Assembly (NCBI GenBank): GCA_018340375.1 | Contig: JAFFJZ010000025.1 | Coordinates: 2,061,501-2,125,500 of the forward strand | Length of the DNA: 64,000 nucleotides | Source of the DNA: Gonatopus flavifemur | Taxonomy: Eukaryota > Arthropoda > Insecta > Hymenoptera > Dryinidae | Reading direction: 5' to 3' | Part shown: positions 1 to 12,511 of the stretch, piece after piece | How positions within the stretch are numbered: the first letter of the stretch is position 1 | Layout of the letters: each line of letters starts with the position of its first letter | Notes under the pieces: generated by a model | What the model was told of the DNA's origin: nothing | Database searches by the model: none | Seen by the model: the letters and a program-made list of their open reading frames with translations, nothing else | Translations under genes and position numbers: made by a program

Positions 1-312
1 GCTGTCCTTGACAGCACCGAAGTCTGCAATATTTGAGAAGAATGTATGTCAATGAATGATTTCAGAATTACCAAATGAATGTTAGTAAACATAGGTCATC
101 AAATTCGATCATAGTTCATTGCATCTCATGTAATTTAATACCCTGGTGAAAATTTCCGCTCGCCGGAATCGAAATTTGAAACAAATGAAATGTTTCAATT
201 TCCGCTTCTTGCGCGCTCAGATACTATTTCATTCACTCCCCCACGTCGCTTCATATCCTTTTTACGCTCCCATTTTCACTAGGATACTAATTATTGCCTT
301 CAATCTCCATAG

Positions 313-1381
313 GCTTTTCCAATCATGTTCAGTTTAATGAGCGGAAAAAGTGAAGCGTTATATACAAGAATATTTCAAGTTTTATATGCAAAAATCAATA
401 ATGTTATATCCCCTTCAATCACCATCATGACTGATTACGAAATAGCATTGCGAAATGCTTTGACATCGACTTTTGCAACGACTGAAATTCATGGCTGCTT
501 ATTCAACTTTTCTCAAGTACAAATGCATAATTCACATTACATTTATCTAATATTCTAATTCGAAATGACTTTGGAATCATTCTCGTACATGTCAACCACC
601 GATGAGATCCGTCCTCTTCTCGGTTGAGCCACCGATATGTCTCCAAGTAATCATTCATTGAATGCTACCTCAAAGGTACGGATTTCATGGGTTATGGTTT
701 AATGTACGTGGAATGGGTGGATAAAGTAATTTAATTGATATTCGAATTCATTAAGTTCATATTGAACTCATTGTTAGTCGCATAACAGAGGCCATTCGAG
801 AGGTCTTTGGTAACCCCAGGAAAATGTACCTAAATGTATGTAAATGTACTCCATTGTAACCAAAACGGTTCATGTTTTCTCCAAAAAATTGGAGGGTAAA
901 TGAAGAGTTTTGGTTATAATGTTGTACATTCCCCTAAGGAAAATTTTCATGAATTCAAATTGAAAATCAGTGCTGGCTGCAGAGTGTATGAAATATTTCG
1001 AGCATATTCTTTTTTCATAGGCAACATATAGAAGAATTCAAAAAATTGGGCTGGGAAGAAGAATGGTGACGTGAGAGGAAAGTGAAGAGGAATTACTCGA
1101 GGAAAGAATTTCAAATATCGTCACTCCCCCATACTTGCCGAGTCACATGCTTCCAGCAGGCCTGGAATTAATGAAAACGGAATATGGAAAATTATCAAAA
1201 ACTGTGGAACCCTATTTTGAAAAATTTTTCAAATATTTCAATGACTTTTGGATGGCAAAAATGAAACCAGAAGGGTTCAGTGTACATAACATTTTGAATT
1301 CCACCAATAATTGAGCAGAAACAAATCATCGATATGACAATTCGGTATTTTCCAAGAAAGAAACCGCATGGCGATAGGTCG
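313..1381 (+). pseudogene. FLYWCH/MULE-type transposase relic (copy A), two exons
   Basis: Two exon-like blocks, 313-516 and 1021-1381, match two exons of the better preserved copy at 24.9-25.9 kb. Both have AG acceptors (311-312 and 1019-1020) and GT donors (517 and 1382). The first block encodes the MULE core around MTDYEIALRNAL and ends in a FSQ motif. The second encodes the region that is STNNWAETNH in copy B. In copy A the tryptophan of that motif is a TGA stop, and another in-frame TGA lies near 1070, so the copy is dead. The N-terminal FLYWCH part and the first MULE exon would lie upstream of the window, or are lost. MULE proteins are DDE transposases of Mutator-like elements; here only sequence relics remain. 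The family call rests on the match to copy B. Confidence 0.7.
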
Positions 1382-1714
1382 GTGAGTTGAAAAATCCTCG
1401 CCAACACAGCACCGAATATTTCATTGAGATTGCAGAAATTTACGTTTGAACCATTGACATATTTCTGTGATAATGCTGTACGTCACACTGAGGTTTCAAA
1501 GTCCCACAAACATTGCAATGTCCGCTATTCTCACCTCCCAATACAATATTTCTGCATTATTTTTCAAATGTTACAACAATATTCATGAAATATTTCATTG
1601 TGATGTTTCTTTTGTAGTATATCTGAGACATTGCAAATAAATAACATTTCAATTGAAAGATTTTTGACATATATTTCAGTGGAATGATATTGAAACGTAA
1701 TGAAGGTGAAACCT

Positions 1715-1983
1715 ACTGAGCATTACCGTTAGAACCTCGTATCAATATTGCAGCAATATTGATGCGATCTTGGAAGTACCTGTTTTTCAATTTACAAACG
1801 CAATATTACAAAAGTAACCCACGGAAATATCGTTGAAATATCACTTGACAACACAACATCGTTGTAATTCACTTGTAATTGAATTCTGTAATATTACTGT
1901 TGTAATTCTCATGACAGGTACTTTCAAGATCGCATCAATATCGCTGCAATATCAATGCAAGGTTCTAACAGAAATGCTCAATG
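1715..1983. repeat. foldback MITE-like element, about 70-bp inverted arms
   Basis: The left arm (from TGAGCATTACCG near 1717) is nearly the reverse complement of the right arm, which ends at 1983. Both share the core ATTGATGCGATCTTG and end in GTACCTGT toward the loop. The loop is about 130 bp of AT-rich sequence. There is no coding capacity. The form fits a non-autonomous DNA element; I cannot assign the superfamily. Confidence 0.7.
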
Positions 1984-2349
1984 GGAAGATGCGAAGTTAA
2001 TTGAATTATCACTGAGAGGTATGGTACTGTATATGTGATGAAAATGAAGCATAAACACAAAACGCGGGGAAGCGTATACGAGTTGGAGAATGTTTCGATC
2101 TCTCCTTCCTGAGCCTGTAATTCTCGCCTGCGGTATAGTCTTAGAACCATCCATTCCATATACACTTCATATGCTTTCGATCCCGTTTCACACACGCTCC
2201 ATGTAACGTAATAACACGTTACATGAAGCGTATGCAAATAATACCCTTGAATTGTGAATATCAAGGACGCGCCATGCTTCAGTACATCAGATTCTTGTAT
2301 GTTCTGTCGTACAACGGAAAACCCTTATTAACCATCGTGGAACTAATTC

Positions 2350-2530
2350 TCTGAAAAACTGCTCAGCAGTCTTCAGAACTCTGAATAAGACTTTCTGAAA
2401 GTTATAATGTGTCAAGAAAAGCGTTGATATGTGTTGGTAACTGTGCAAAACTCTTGGAAAGTCTTATTTTTCCTGAAATGTTGGACATTCCGCAAGAGTT
2501 ATTCAGAGTTTTGGAGAAAAACAATATAAA
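2350..2530. repeat. weak foldback
   Basis: CAGAACTCTGAATAAGACTT near 2372 is matched by the reverse complement of the stretch near 2495-2515. This is a short, imperfect inverted repeat of about 150 bp in all. It may be a MITE relic. Confidence 0.3.
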
Positions 2531-2999
2531 CAAGAAAGATGACTTCATAAGAGTTACGAAGGTTTAACAAAACCCATAAAGTGATAATATGTAAATTTGT
2601 AAGGAATACTTGAATAACAAATTCGATCATTAATCGAAAGCAGAATATTTTATTTAGAATGATTTTCTGGAACAGAGTATAACTTCACAAGAAATTGAAG
2701 TTTGAAAACAACTCGAATTCATTTGTACAAATCATCACTTCATACAGGTAAGTGAAGATACAATGAATTTTGAAGATTTAAGAAGATTTCATGAGTCAAA
2801 ACTCTCATAAATTAATCTTCCTTGTGTTACGTCAAAATCTTCAAGATTTATCTAAAAGGAGCGGATATGATGAGGAATTGCCAAATCAGATTCTGACAAC
2901 CCCTTTGATAACCCCGCTTTAGGTAGGGATGTGCCTACAAAAGGACCAGGGTTAGGATGCTGAAATGAATCGTCTCATATATATATGTTAGGGTGTTTC

Positions 3000-3930
3000 G
3001 TTTCAGAACGATATTTTTTTTTTCTCGCTCCCACCTGAAAAACTTTTGAAGAGTGGTGAGAAAAAAATCCTCTCACAACCTGCACGCTGAAAAAAATTAT
3101 TGAGATGTGGCGCAATGACTTTTAAGGTTTTTTACTTTATTTAAATATCAATAATTTGCTAAAAATTAGATTTGATTGGTTTGTAGCAACTGGGGGTCAT
3201 TTCCGAAGGGAAATTCTGCGTAGAATCCGAATCCGCAGCCGAAATTGGGTTATCACTCAAGGATTTGGAGATATTTGAGGTTATGTACTGGAAAAATGAA
3301 TTTTTCTACTGTTGAGGTTATGCACGCGGTGCACGGAATTTTTTTTATTTTTCCTCCAAATTCCATCATTTAATACAACTCTTCCCCTTCAAAATAAGCT
3401 ATCAAACGGTCATCTAGGATTTATTCTTGCGAAGTTACAACAATTTGATGTTATGAAACGTGTCCCAACCACATCATGGGCAGTCACATTATCAAACCTT
3501 TGAGAAATACATTTTTTAGTGGAAAATTTTCTTTGAGCACATGTACTTGAGAGTCCTCGGGGTCGCTGAATAAGAATATCATGTCGAAAAATTGAAATTG
3601 TCACATCCACGCATCCAAGCAACACCCTCAGGAGATCCTGGGGATATTACAGTCTGGGGGTTATATTTCACAACTCAGAACTCAGAACGATAGCTGCTTA
3701 TCTTGAAGAGTGAGAGTAGTATTGAGTGATGCAGAAAAGGAGACCAAAAAAATGTTGAGCGCTCTATACATAACTTCAAAACCCAGTTTCCGAACGCTTT
3801 ATATGAAATATTTTGTAATCCTGACGCGATGGCCCAATTTTGACTTCGGATTCGAATAATATGCACCAAATCACTTCGAAAATGCTCTCCATTAGCCCAA
3901 CAACAGGATTTTCCAGATTTGTGCAATCAG
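3000..3930. repeat. probable non-autonomous element with diverged inverted arms
   Basis: The stretch near 3205-3260 (CCGAATCCGCAGCCGAAATT) is roughly the reverse complement of 3790-3860 (AATTTTGACTTCGGATTCG). An internal GGTCGCTGA motif (about 3562) also occurs in the element at about 6.85 kb. No protein is encoded. The arms are too diverged to fix the ends. Confidence 0.35.
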
Positions 3931-6840
3931 GCCTGCTTTCAGAAATAAAAGATAAACAGCACCGAAACCAGAATATATTTTAATCAAGCCAATAGGCTTC
4001 AATGGTTTCAACAGGTTTGAACAAGTGTGGATGGTCATTTACAAATACGAAATTTGTATTATAAATCTCATCAATTGATTCGATTCAAAAGATTTTTCAA
4101 ACTAGGGTTGGAACGAATAACCAATTAGTTGAAGTGATAATCATTTTTGGCAAGCGCATATGGACTGACCTTGATCCAACTATTGATTTTTTTTTGCGTT
4201 TACCAATGAGTTACTCCATACTGAGAGGTGAGGTTTATAGTGCTGAGGGCGATATTCAAATAGTGCTGCCCGACTATGTTAGTCCTAAAGTCAGGTGTAA
4301 ACATCGGAACTATCACCATGATTCGCTTCGATATGTAGACATCGTGACCGTTGCCATATTATTCTCTCCATGTAGACAAACGCAAAATTGAATTCGTTCT
4401 CTGAATGCTGCAAAATCATTTGATATGACGAGTTTTAATTTCTACGCAATGAAAAATTTCTTGGATTCCATGAAATATTGTTTCTCATACTTATGGCACA
4501 AGGAATCAAAATTTGATGAGAGACATCAAATAAATCAAACGCGTGTGGGAAATTTATCTGTTCAGGAAATTCCAACACATAACATATTGATGAAGATCAA
4601 TGAATTTATTATTATCTCCAGCTTCTTAGCACAAAAGAGCAGTTGGTTTACATACTTTGCCTCACACACTCATAACCCATTCCAACTTATTCTGTATCGC
4701 AATATTCAACGCATACCTTACACATACAGTTTTGCCATTGACATAAGTACATTATATTGAATAACGATTTGTGCATTGAGGTTTAGTCTTTTATTTTATT
4801 ATCATTACCTAATTTATCTTACATTATCCTATCTAATGATAATATATTTTGTCTTTCTTTTCTTTATCCACTTATTTGACTGCAAATTTTATACCCGTGT
4901 CAATATGTTGATGAAATATAATTTATTGTTATCTTCAACGATTCCTAATGTTTCTTGTACATAAAGTACACCCTAATTGAATATTCATGTGACTCGATCG
5001 GATGTATAACCGCGTTGTATGTATTTCTTTCAATAATTTAATTCTCCGTTTTGATTTTATATTTAAAATTGATAAATAATTTATACAAATTAATGTTGTA
5101 GAATGTTTTGGAATTACCATCTTTATAGAATGCAGAACAATTTCATTTGAAACGAGTTATACAGAATGGAAACTGAGGAACTCAACTGCGATTCGTCATC
5201 TTCTAACCTTTCAGGATCGAACCCCTTTTCTTCATTCGCGGATTTATCCTGTTTTGCAAGGTAGCTGAATCGTTACTTTGACTCGCTATATGATCCAAAC
5301 TTGGTGAATGAGTGATAAATAATTGTGCTTCGTACGCGGATTATTCTCTGTTCAATGTATTAACTTGGACTACAACTTTTTGTCTCTCGCCCAATAAAAG
5401 TTTGTCAAAGCTCGGTTTGATTGTAGAAGCTGGAACATGAGGAAATGGAGGAACGATCTACGAGTTACTGGCTTGATTCGAATTGATATTCACTCTATAC
5501 GAACCGGAAAGATTGGAATTCAATGTTTATGAATATTCAAATGTTCCCACGGGGTGAAAATTATCTTCCGCATGAATGATATTCGAATCAGACGATGGGA
5601 ATTTTTATTTTTTCATTTCATAGATTACTCTTTCCTACTGAATAATCAATTTGATTTTATAGATTCGCCCTCTTCTTTGAAATACTCAATTTGGAAATCC
5701 CCTATTTATTAAGTTGGAAATTTCATATCCAAAGATCTTTACATGAATTCAGTTATACATGAAAATACATGTTTATTCTCTTTGATACATATTTTACATG
5801 TTCCAAAGTCTCAAATACTTCTTCAAATACAAATATCTTTGAGATAAAATCCTGAGACAATGAACTTCAATCGACAATTTGTCATTTCATCTTGTATTGT
5901 GGAACCAAATCATTTTGTTCATCCCCTCCTACTCTATCTTTCTTTCTTGGAGATAAAAGTTGCATTGAGTTACTAACCCATTTTCACCCCGTTTCCATAA
6001 GTTCTAAAACACCTTTATATGGGTCATTATACTTTTAAGGTCTCCTCGAATTTCGTACTTTCCCTAAACTTGCACATTGAATGCAGCAATGAATCGATGT
6101 GTGCAATGGAAAATGACTTGGATAATCAAAAATAGTACACATTGAATAATGCGAAACAATTTTTGTATTACTGAAAAAAATTTTTCTTACTTCCCAAATC
6201 CAAGATCAAAGTTGACATACTGTTCTAAAACAGCATATCACACGCGTATTTTCATAGTGAAACCTTGGATCTATTCATGATTTTTCCAACAACCAGGACT
6301 TTGCAGACCGGATTTGAATACAAAATTAATTGTTCTTTCCAATACTATTGACAAAATTGATGAAATATTTTTCGATATATTTTTTAAACTTAACGGAACT
6401 TTGTCCACGTATTTTGAGTTCTTTCCGTTACGACGTTCTTAAGTCAGTGCCATTTTCCTATGAAACGTTAATTACCCAAGAGTTACATATGAATAAACAT
6501 CTCAGTGCTTTTCAACTCAGAATTGAAGCGCATGATGGCGCTGTAGTCAATAATTGCGTCAGTCAGAGCCATTTTGTACGGTTGGATGCGAGCGTGTGTT
6601 TATCAATCACCACTACGTGACGGAGGTTTTCTCGGTAAGTATTTGATATATTGGGTTGGCCATTTTTTGTATGATACATCAATTGGTCATGATAAAATAA
6701 ACGTACCAATAATATGAGAATATTGCATGAATTGTTATTGTAAGAAATGTCCTCTGTATAAATCACCACTACGTGACGCTAATCCGCAAAAGCTGCCGAA
6801 AACCATGAGGCGATTGCTGATTTATATGTAAGCTTGTGTC
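3931..6840. other. AT-rich DNA, no feature recognised
   Basis: Only short low-complexity reading frames occur here and none resembles a known family. A stretch at 6018-6045 (GGGTCATTATACTTTTAAGG) recurs in inverse orientation at about 8071-8101, so 6.0-8.1 kb may be bounded by a dispersed repeat. Confidence 0.5.
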
Positions 6841-7650
6841 TGAGGGTTTTTGAGGTCGCTGATTACGAATCTGAGGTCAGATTTTGAAAATTCAATATGG
6901 CGGATCCAATATCGCCGACCGAAATCTCAGAATTCAACAAATTCTCTTCAAACTCCGTACTTGGGGGTTTTCGGGATTGCTAAGATCAAGAGAACATGTG
7001 TTTTATTCATTTGGGAAATATTATAAGAATATTGGAAAACCCGTCCATAAAAATAAAACGTCGAAGGAAAATCTACTTTTTCAGTCATTCTGTTGAAGGA
7101 GTAATTGAATAATAGATTTCATTTCGTTTGAGTAAAGGATCGTGTCTCATACATTTTGATTGAAGTTTAAAGTATGATTGTTCATGTTTTTTGTTCAAAT
7201 TTTATAATTGTATAATTATATTCTCGTTTCATATCTCAACTTTGGGCTTGTTGAATTTTGACATCCCCACACTCCCCTTATTCATATCTTCCAAAATAAA
7301 TATACCTACAAATTTTGAAAAATATGTTTCAAGATGCAATCAGAGTTTTATCAGGAATAGCAGATGAAGTAGTTTCATGACTGTTAGGAAACATATACAC
7401 CCCAAGTTGTGCTTCATTCTTAAAATTTGGAAAAATAATGTTTTCCTTCAAATAAGAATAATGTTTTCCTTTTCAATCAATTCAATCCAAAAAAAACAAT
7501 ATCCCATATCAACAGTACTACATTTTTCACGAGTTTATGAAGGATTATATAAAAATTATACAAAGATACTGGCTTTCTCATGGTTTTCCTATTTTTTGGG
7601 CGCCATCTTGGAACCGCCATATTGAATCCTGGGAAATAATTGAGTGGGTT
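6841..7650. repeat. probable non-autonomous element
   Basis: CAATATGGCGGATCC near 6894 and the inverse form GGAACCGCCATATTG near 7609 are reverse complements of similar sequence. They enclose about 700 bp of AT-rich DNA without coding capacity. The GGTCGCTGATTACGAAT stretch at the left is related to one at 3.56 kb. The ends are not resolved. Confidence 0.35.
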
Positions 7651-8469
7651 TGAAAGAATGGACATCCATACCTTCATATGCGGTCAATTGGATATTACAT
7701 TGAAACTTTTTCGTACTGCAGAGATAGATTGAAAAAAAAACCACCAAAAATGATGATTTTTCGGGGGAAAATGTCTATAACTTTTCCGGATCGAGTTCTA
7801 CGTTGAATCACTCAACGTTATTCGAAAGAGGAGGCTTTGAACTATCAGGAATGCTACATTGAAAATTTTTCCCATGATCTTTTTTCATAAAAAATTATGA
7901 AGTCGAAACTCAAGTAAGAATTCGTGGTATTCAGAAGGAGAGGGAGTGAAAAAAAACACTTCTGTTGGCAAAACTGTACTGCTGAGAGTCTCATACACAT
8001 ATATTTGAGTGTATCTAAACTAATATCACATGAAATGTGAAGAAAATCAAGTTTGATTTTTTTCACACGTTTGGACCTTAAAAGTATAATGACCCATATA
8101 TTGAATAATATGGGTCCAACATGAACTACTCGCCCTCAGGATTCCATAGAATATTATGGGATGGGAACAATATCTTTGAACTTGAATGGAATCAATATGT
8201 TTGAAATATTCATGAAAATTTACACTCTTGTCAATCAGTAAAATTCCTCCCCTGAGGGAAACACATTGTCTCTGGTTTGAACTGCTGGAGAACACCATAA
8301 GAGCTGTTGTAGTTTGTTGAGCGAGAAGAAAATTCGTACTCCTATGGATGAGGGATGACGATTTTCCATGAAACACACTCAAATCCAGGTTAAGAGATCA
8401 ATTGAGGTTTAGGGATTTGTTTCTTCAACTTCTGTGTGACGTGTCTTGAGGCAAATTTTTTTTTCTAAC
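7651..8469. other. AT-rich DNA, no feature recognised
   Basis: I see no coding, RNA or clear repeat signal apart from the dispersed stretch at about 8071-8101 noted for 3931-6840. Confidence 0.4.
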
Positions 8470-8698
8470 AGCGTGTGCAAAATTCGGTTTTCCAAGCCTG
8501 TGTTGCGTGCGTGAAGTGAGTGATTCCCACACGGCAGTCAGACCAGTGCGGGAAAGCAAAAAGCGTGCGGTAAAGTGACTTCAAGTGGAAATAACTTTAC
8601 CGCACGCTCATTGCTTCACCGCACTGGTCTGACTGCCATGTAGGAATCACTCACTCTGCGCACGCAACACAGGCTTGGGAAACCGAAGTTCGCGCACC
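8470..8698. repeat. foldback MITE, about 105-bp arms
   Basis: The left arm (GCGTGTGCAAAATTCGG onward) and the right arm (ending CCGAAGTTCGCGC) are nearly perfect reverse complements. They share AAGCCTGTGTTGCGTGCG and CAGTCAGACCAGTGCGG and have a loop of about 20 bp near 8580. The element is non-coding and GC-richer than its surroundings. Confidence 0.8.
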
Positions 8699-8916
8699 TT
8701 GTCAGGAAAAATAGTATACGATACTCGTGCACACGTAGGTCATCCCGCAATCGCTTCGCTCGTGCGGGAACGACCTTTAGAGTTACCCAATGTGCACCAC
8801 GAGCAGATTGAGTGATTGGATTTCGCACATCTATGTGGCCCTGGAAAGGGCCGATTGTCTGGACTGTAGAGGTGTGTAATTTTTCACGACAAACGCTCTG
8901 CAATATGTATGAAAAT

Positions 8917-10008
8917 TCACCGTATCAAATGTTCGATATTTGCACCGTTGCCCTGTTGGCATAACCTAATTCGTTTCTGAAAATTTGGTTCTAACGACAA
9001 AAGCACATGACGTGGAATTGTTCGGCAGACAGTTCGTATTCGGCGTTTCATGTCATCTCTGGTCGTTGGTGGTCTTTCATAAACTACATCTTTGATGAAA
9101 ACCCATAAGTAAAAATGCAAAGGGGTAAGATCCGGAGACCTATCCGGCCAGGCAATGTATCCACCGCGACCAATCCATCTGTGTGGGTAAGATGTGTTTA
9201 AGAAATTTCTAACAATTGCAGCGTTATGAGGTGGTGCCCCATCATGTTGAAGCCACATCCTGTTCCGTGTGTAGAGATCAACATCTTCCAACATCCTTGG
9301 TAATTTGTCCCGAATCAATTGCAGATAATTTTCCTTCCTAACAGTATGTTGGAAGAAATAAGGACCAATGATCTGACCATTCGAAATCCCACACCACACA
9401 TTCAGAGTCCAGCGATGTTGATTGTCAACTTGTCGATGCTATCTGGGATTTTCAATTCACCAATAATGACAATTATGTCTGTTCATAACACCGCTACTGG
9501 GAAATGTTGCCTCATCACTAAACATCACGTAATTGGAAAAACCAGGCGGTTGCTCCGAGGCCCATTGACTGAATTCAGCCCCACGTCTAAGATCATCTTC
9601 ACTTAATGCTTGCACCAATGTAATGTGGTAAGGATGATATTTACCAGATCTCAGTATGCGGTGTGCCGTTGATCTTGGGATACCTAATTGGTGCTGGATT
9701 TCTCTGGTACTAACGTGGGGATTCAGGTGCACCATTCCTAAAACGGCTACTGAGCGTGCATCCATACGATTTCCATCATAACGCCTTCTGACTCGTGGGA
9801 TATTCATTCTTCTAACTCGTCTTTCTATTGAGCGTATCATCTGAAGTGAAGGCTGGTGTCTATTTGGATACCTCTCTCCATACAATCTTGATGTTGCAGC
9901 GTAATTACGTCGACATTCTCCTAGTATCAGGAGAATATCAAGTATTTCACCCCAAGGATAATCCATGGTATTGAGACCTTCACAACACTGATCAAAGATC
10001 TCCTTCAA
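8917..10008 (-). pseudogene. Tc1/mariner-superfamily transposase, frameshifted
   Basis: Read on the minus strand, 10008-9457 gives the N-terminal part and 9399-8917 the C-terminal part, with a frame break between. The N-terminal part (183 codons) has the helix-turn-helix start typical of the insect family with a DUF4817-like domain (AATSRLYGERYPNRHQPS) and a later HTH (STREIQHQLGIPRSTAHRIL). The catalytic core shows FSDEATF (first Asp) and WLQHDGAPPHN (second Asp). The third acidic position, usually PLDF in this family, reads PLHF, so the triad is broken. RWIGRGG, found in this transposase group, supports the family call. The protein cut and joined DNA at its own TIRs; this copy cannot. Neighbours are other decayed elements. 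Confidence 0.8.
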
Positions 10009-10199
10009 GTTTGAATCGTATATCGGAAAGAATTTGTGAATGAATGAAGGATATTAAACATTCCGTTTCACTTCTGTTTGTAAACAATGCTCTAGTATGA
10101 ACTTTCTTGTTGATGATGAACACAAGTATTGTTGTGTACTTGTGTTTGGCAACAATTCACCATAACGGTACTACGAACAGGCATAATCCTCAATATTGG

Positions 10200-10275
10200 T
10201 CGATGGAAAATCCAAGCTAGGTCTCCGGATCTTACCACTTTGGATTTTTACTTATGGGGTTTCATCAAATTTTCA
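10200..10275 (+). pseudogene. short transposase fragment in opposite orientation
   Basis: The plus-strand frame encodes ARSPDLTTLDFYLWGFIK, the C-terminal catalytic motif of the same transposase family as 8917-10008. This piece keeps the Asp that the larger copy has lost. It abuts the right TIR, so it is the remnant of a second copy or of a local inversion. Confidence 0.6.
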
Positions 10276-10345
10276 GGGCCACAAAGATGTGCAAGATCCG
10301 ATCGCTCAACCTCCTCGTGGTGCACATTGGGTAACTCTAATGGCG

Positions 10346-10900
10346 ACGGTAATCCTCAGAAGCTGAAAAAAAACACTGGAGAGTTAAATGTCGTTTTACA
10401 CAGAAAGCAATACGAGTGTTTCCTAAAACTCATTTTTTATCGATTAGAGCGCCATCTGTGTGAAATTCGGAGGAATGATTCAGACAAAAGCTTCTTGTTT
10501 TTCAACGTCAAATCTGAATCTGCAGTCAAAAAGAGGGGATTCCATTTAAGAAACAGAAGTTGACATCTGAATGACCTTGAAGTTGAGATCCGAGGCCGAA
10601 GTCAAGGTCACCACCAGATGTTTCCCTCGGAATCTCACAAATTTTGTTCGAAACATTTTCCCCCAGAACTCCTTGTTTTTGAGTTATTCCGATATAAAAA
10701 TTGAAATGGGACACCCTGTCTAACACATTACTCACAACTCAATGTTTTTGATTGATCAAAACGTCTTTGAGAACTCTTAAATAACCTACATGTATTGAAA
10801 CCAAATGAATTATATTAATTTCAATCTGCCATTAATTTTTCGTTTCGGGGATATGACATCCATTCTTTGAACGATGTATATTTTCTCCTTAATCTTGACT
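10346..10900. other. intergenic, possible decayed repeat
   Basis: No gene is seen. GGGACACCCTGT at about 10708 resembles a terminal motif common on insect repeats. The pattern is not clear enough to define an element. Confidence 0.25.
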
Positions 10901-10904
10901 TTGA

Positions 10905-11140
10905 TTCTTTTTCTTGTCGGGGGGCCTGCGGCCCCTCAAACCTCCCGCGCAGGGGCTTTGCCCCTGCGCCCCTTTCCTGGCTCCGTCCTGATGTACTTCG
11001 TAAGACCACTCTTCGCACATCGTTAGGGAGAATAGTATGTGTATCCCGTGCGCATTGGTGACCCCTCACTCGCGTGATTTGTCGCCCTCGCTCCGCTCGG
11101 GCGAGAATCACCAACTTTGCGCACTTGCTACACAATGTAC
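10905..11140. repeat. GC-rich stem-loop repeat
   Basis: A GC-rich island in AT-rich DNA contains two small perfect stems: GGGGGCCTGCGGCCCC near 10919 and GCAGGGGCTTTGCCCCTGC near 10950. A CGCTCCGCTCGGGCGAG stem lies near 11090. The layout and some wording (AATAGTAT, CGTGCGCA, CGCTC-CGCTCG) resemble 8700-8790, so both may be ends of one MITE family. It is non-coding on any frame I trust. Confidence 0.4.
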
Positions 11141-11366
11141 TAATCTATTCAACATGAATTCAAAGTTGATAGAATATTGGAATGTTACAGCGACGACTGA
11201 TTTCCAATAATTGTCATTCGCAATCATTCAATGTAGATATCATTGAGCATTTCTCCCATGATTATTTATGCATGGTCTTCAAAAGCAACAGTTATTCAAC
11301 ATCTGGCTTCCAGAATACTTGAGAATGTATTGTTCCAACTCTCTGAACAGCTATTACCCTGACATA

Positions 11367-12511
11367 TTAGGTGTGAAAATAAGTCGTAGGACAGTTTTAA
11401 AAAAATATAAGATTTATCAAAAGAGAAGTGGAACACAGTTATTCATCGAAATAATCTCCATCGCACTGCATGACCTTCAGCCATCTCTCAGGTGACTCGC
11501 GGATGCCTGTCGCAAAGAAACTTTTGTCCTGCGAAGTGAAAAATTGAGCGACCCATTTTCCCACTTCTTTGAATGTTTCGAATCGCACGTCAGACGAATC
11601 GTTCTGCATTTTCCGCAATAAGTGATAATCGGATGGGGCTGAGTCTGGTGGATACGCCGGGTATGGTACAGCTTCCCATCCAAGCGCTAGTAACGTATCC
11701 TCGACCAGTTTACTCACGTGAGGCCGCGCGTTGTCATGGAGCAGTTTTACTGGACGTCCCCCTTTGCCAGAAAATGGACGTTTCTTCCCAACTTCTGGAT
11801 TCACTTGCATCAATTGATGACAACAGCGATCGGCAGTCACTGTCTGACCAGATTTGAGGAGTCCATAATACAATACGCCTTTCACGTCCCACCATATGCA
11901 CAGCATGACTTTGTTACAATAAACATTGCGCTTTGGCGTGAATGTTGTCGGCTCGCCAAGGTCAACTCAATGATATTTGCGTTTCAGATTATCAAAACGA
12001 GTTCACTTTATTCCACCGGTCAAAATTTTCCACAAGAAAGACTTTCCATGTTGCTCGTTGTAAAGACTTACACAAATATCAAGACGACTGTTTCTATTTC
12101 CTCGAGTCAGAAAGTGTGATACCTACTTCGTTCCTCTCCGAATCCCACCCATTGCTCTTAAACGATAGAAAACAGTTTGTTGGGTCACTTCAAGCTGTTC
12201 CGGAAGTCGTTTCTCCGTCTGACAAGACTTTTCATGCAGCAACGTTCGCAGTTCTTGATCGTCCACCTTAACAGGAGACCCGGTGCGTTTACGATCACTC
12301 ACATCGAAATCACCTTCTCTGAATCGCTTATACCAATACTCACATGTGCTTTTAAATACAATTCTGTCTCCAAGAACAAAACATATCGATTCACACGCTT
12401 TCCCAACACTTTTTCCTCGACGGAATCCATAGCGAATGCAGTGTCTAATAAATAGCCTTCCGGTCTGCATGTTTAATTCACAGAATTTCTAGGATATGTT
12501 TATGACTCTAT
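11367..12511 (-). mobile_element. mariner element, decayed
   Basis: The left end begins TTAGGTGTGAAAATAAG at 11367 after a TA, the usual mariner terminus and target. The right end is degenerate; a weak match lies near 12489-12511. A broken transposase fills the interior. Confidence 0.65.
11439..12470 (-). pseudogene. mariner transposase, broken
   Basis: The N-terminal piece 12470-12123 has the paired-like DNA-binding region (CEYWYKRFREGDFDVSDRKR) and a second HTH (QLEVTQQTVFYRLRAMG). The C-terminal piece 11906-11439 has LLHDNARPHV and PPDSAPSDYHLL, the second and third catalytic Asp of the D,D34D motif, and ends near the normal C-terminus. The stretch that should hold the first catalytic Asp lies between the pieces and is out of frame. 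The family is clear from these motifs. The copy cannot make active enzyme without repair of several lesions. Confidence 0.85.

Larger units (their letters stand above)
8776..10345 (-). mobile_element. Tc1/mariner (IS630) superfamily element with about 70-bp TIRs
   Basis: The ends 8776-8845 and 10272-10345 are inverted repeats of each other, sharing GAGTTACCCAATGTGCACCA and GTGGCCCTG with a few mismatches. A broken minus-strand transposase lies between them. A second, plus-strand transposase fragment is present just inside the right end, so the element is composite or rearranged. I did not find a clear TA target duplication. Confidence 0.6.

Noticed and set aside
6640..6770. mariner-like end TTGGGTTGGCC near 6650 and a repeated CACCACTACGTGACG
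   Set aside because: Only about 130 bp with no transposase and no matching inverse end; too weak to call an element.
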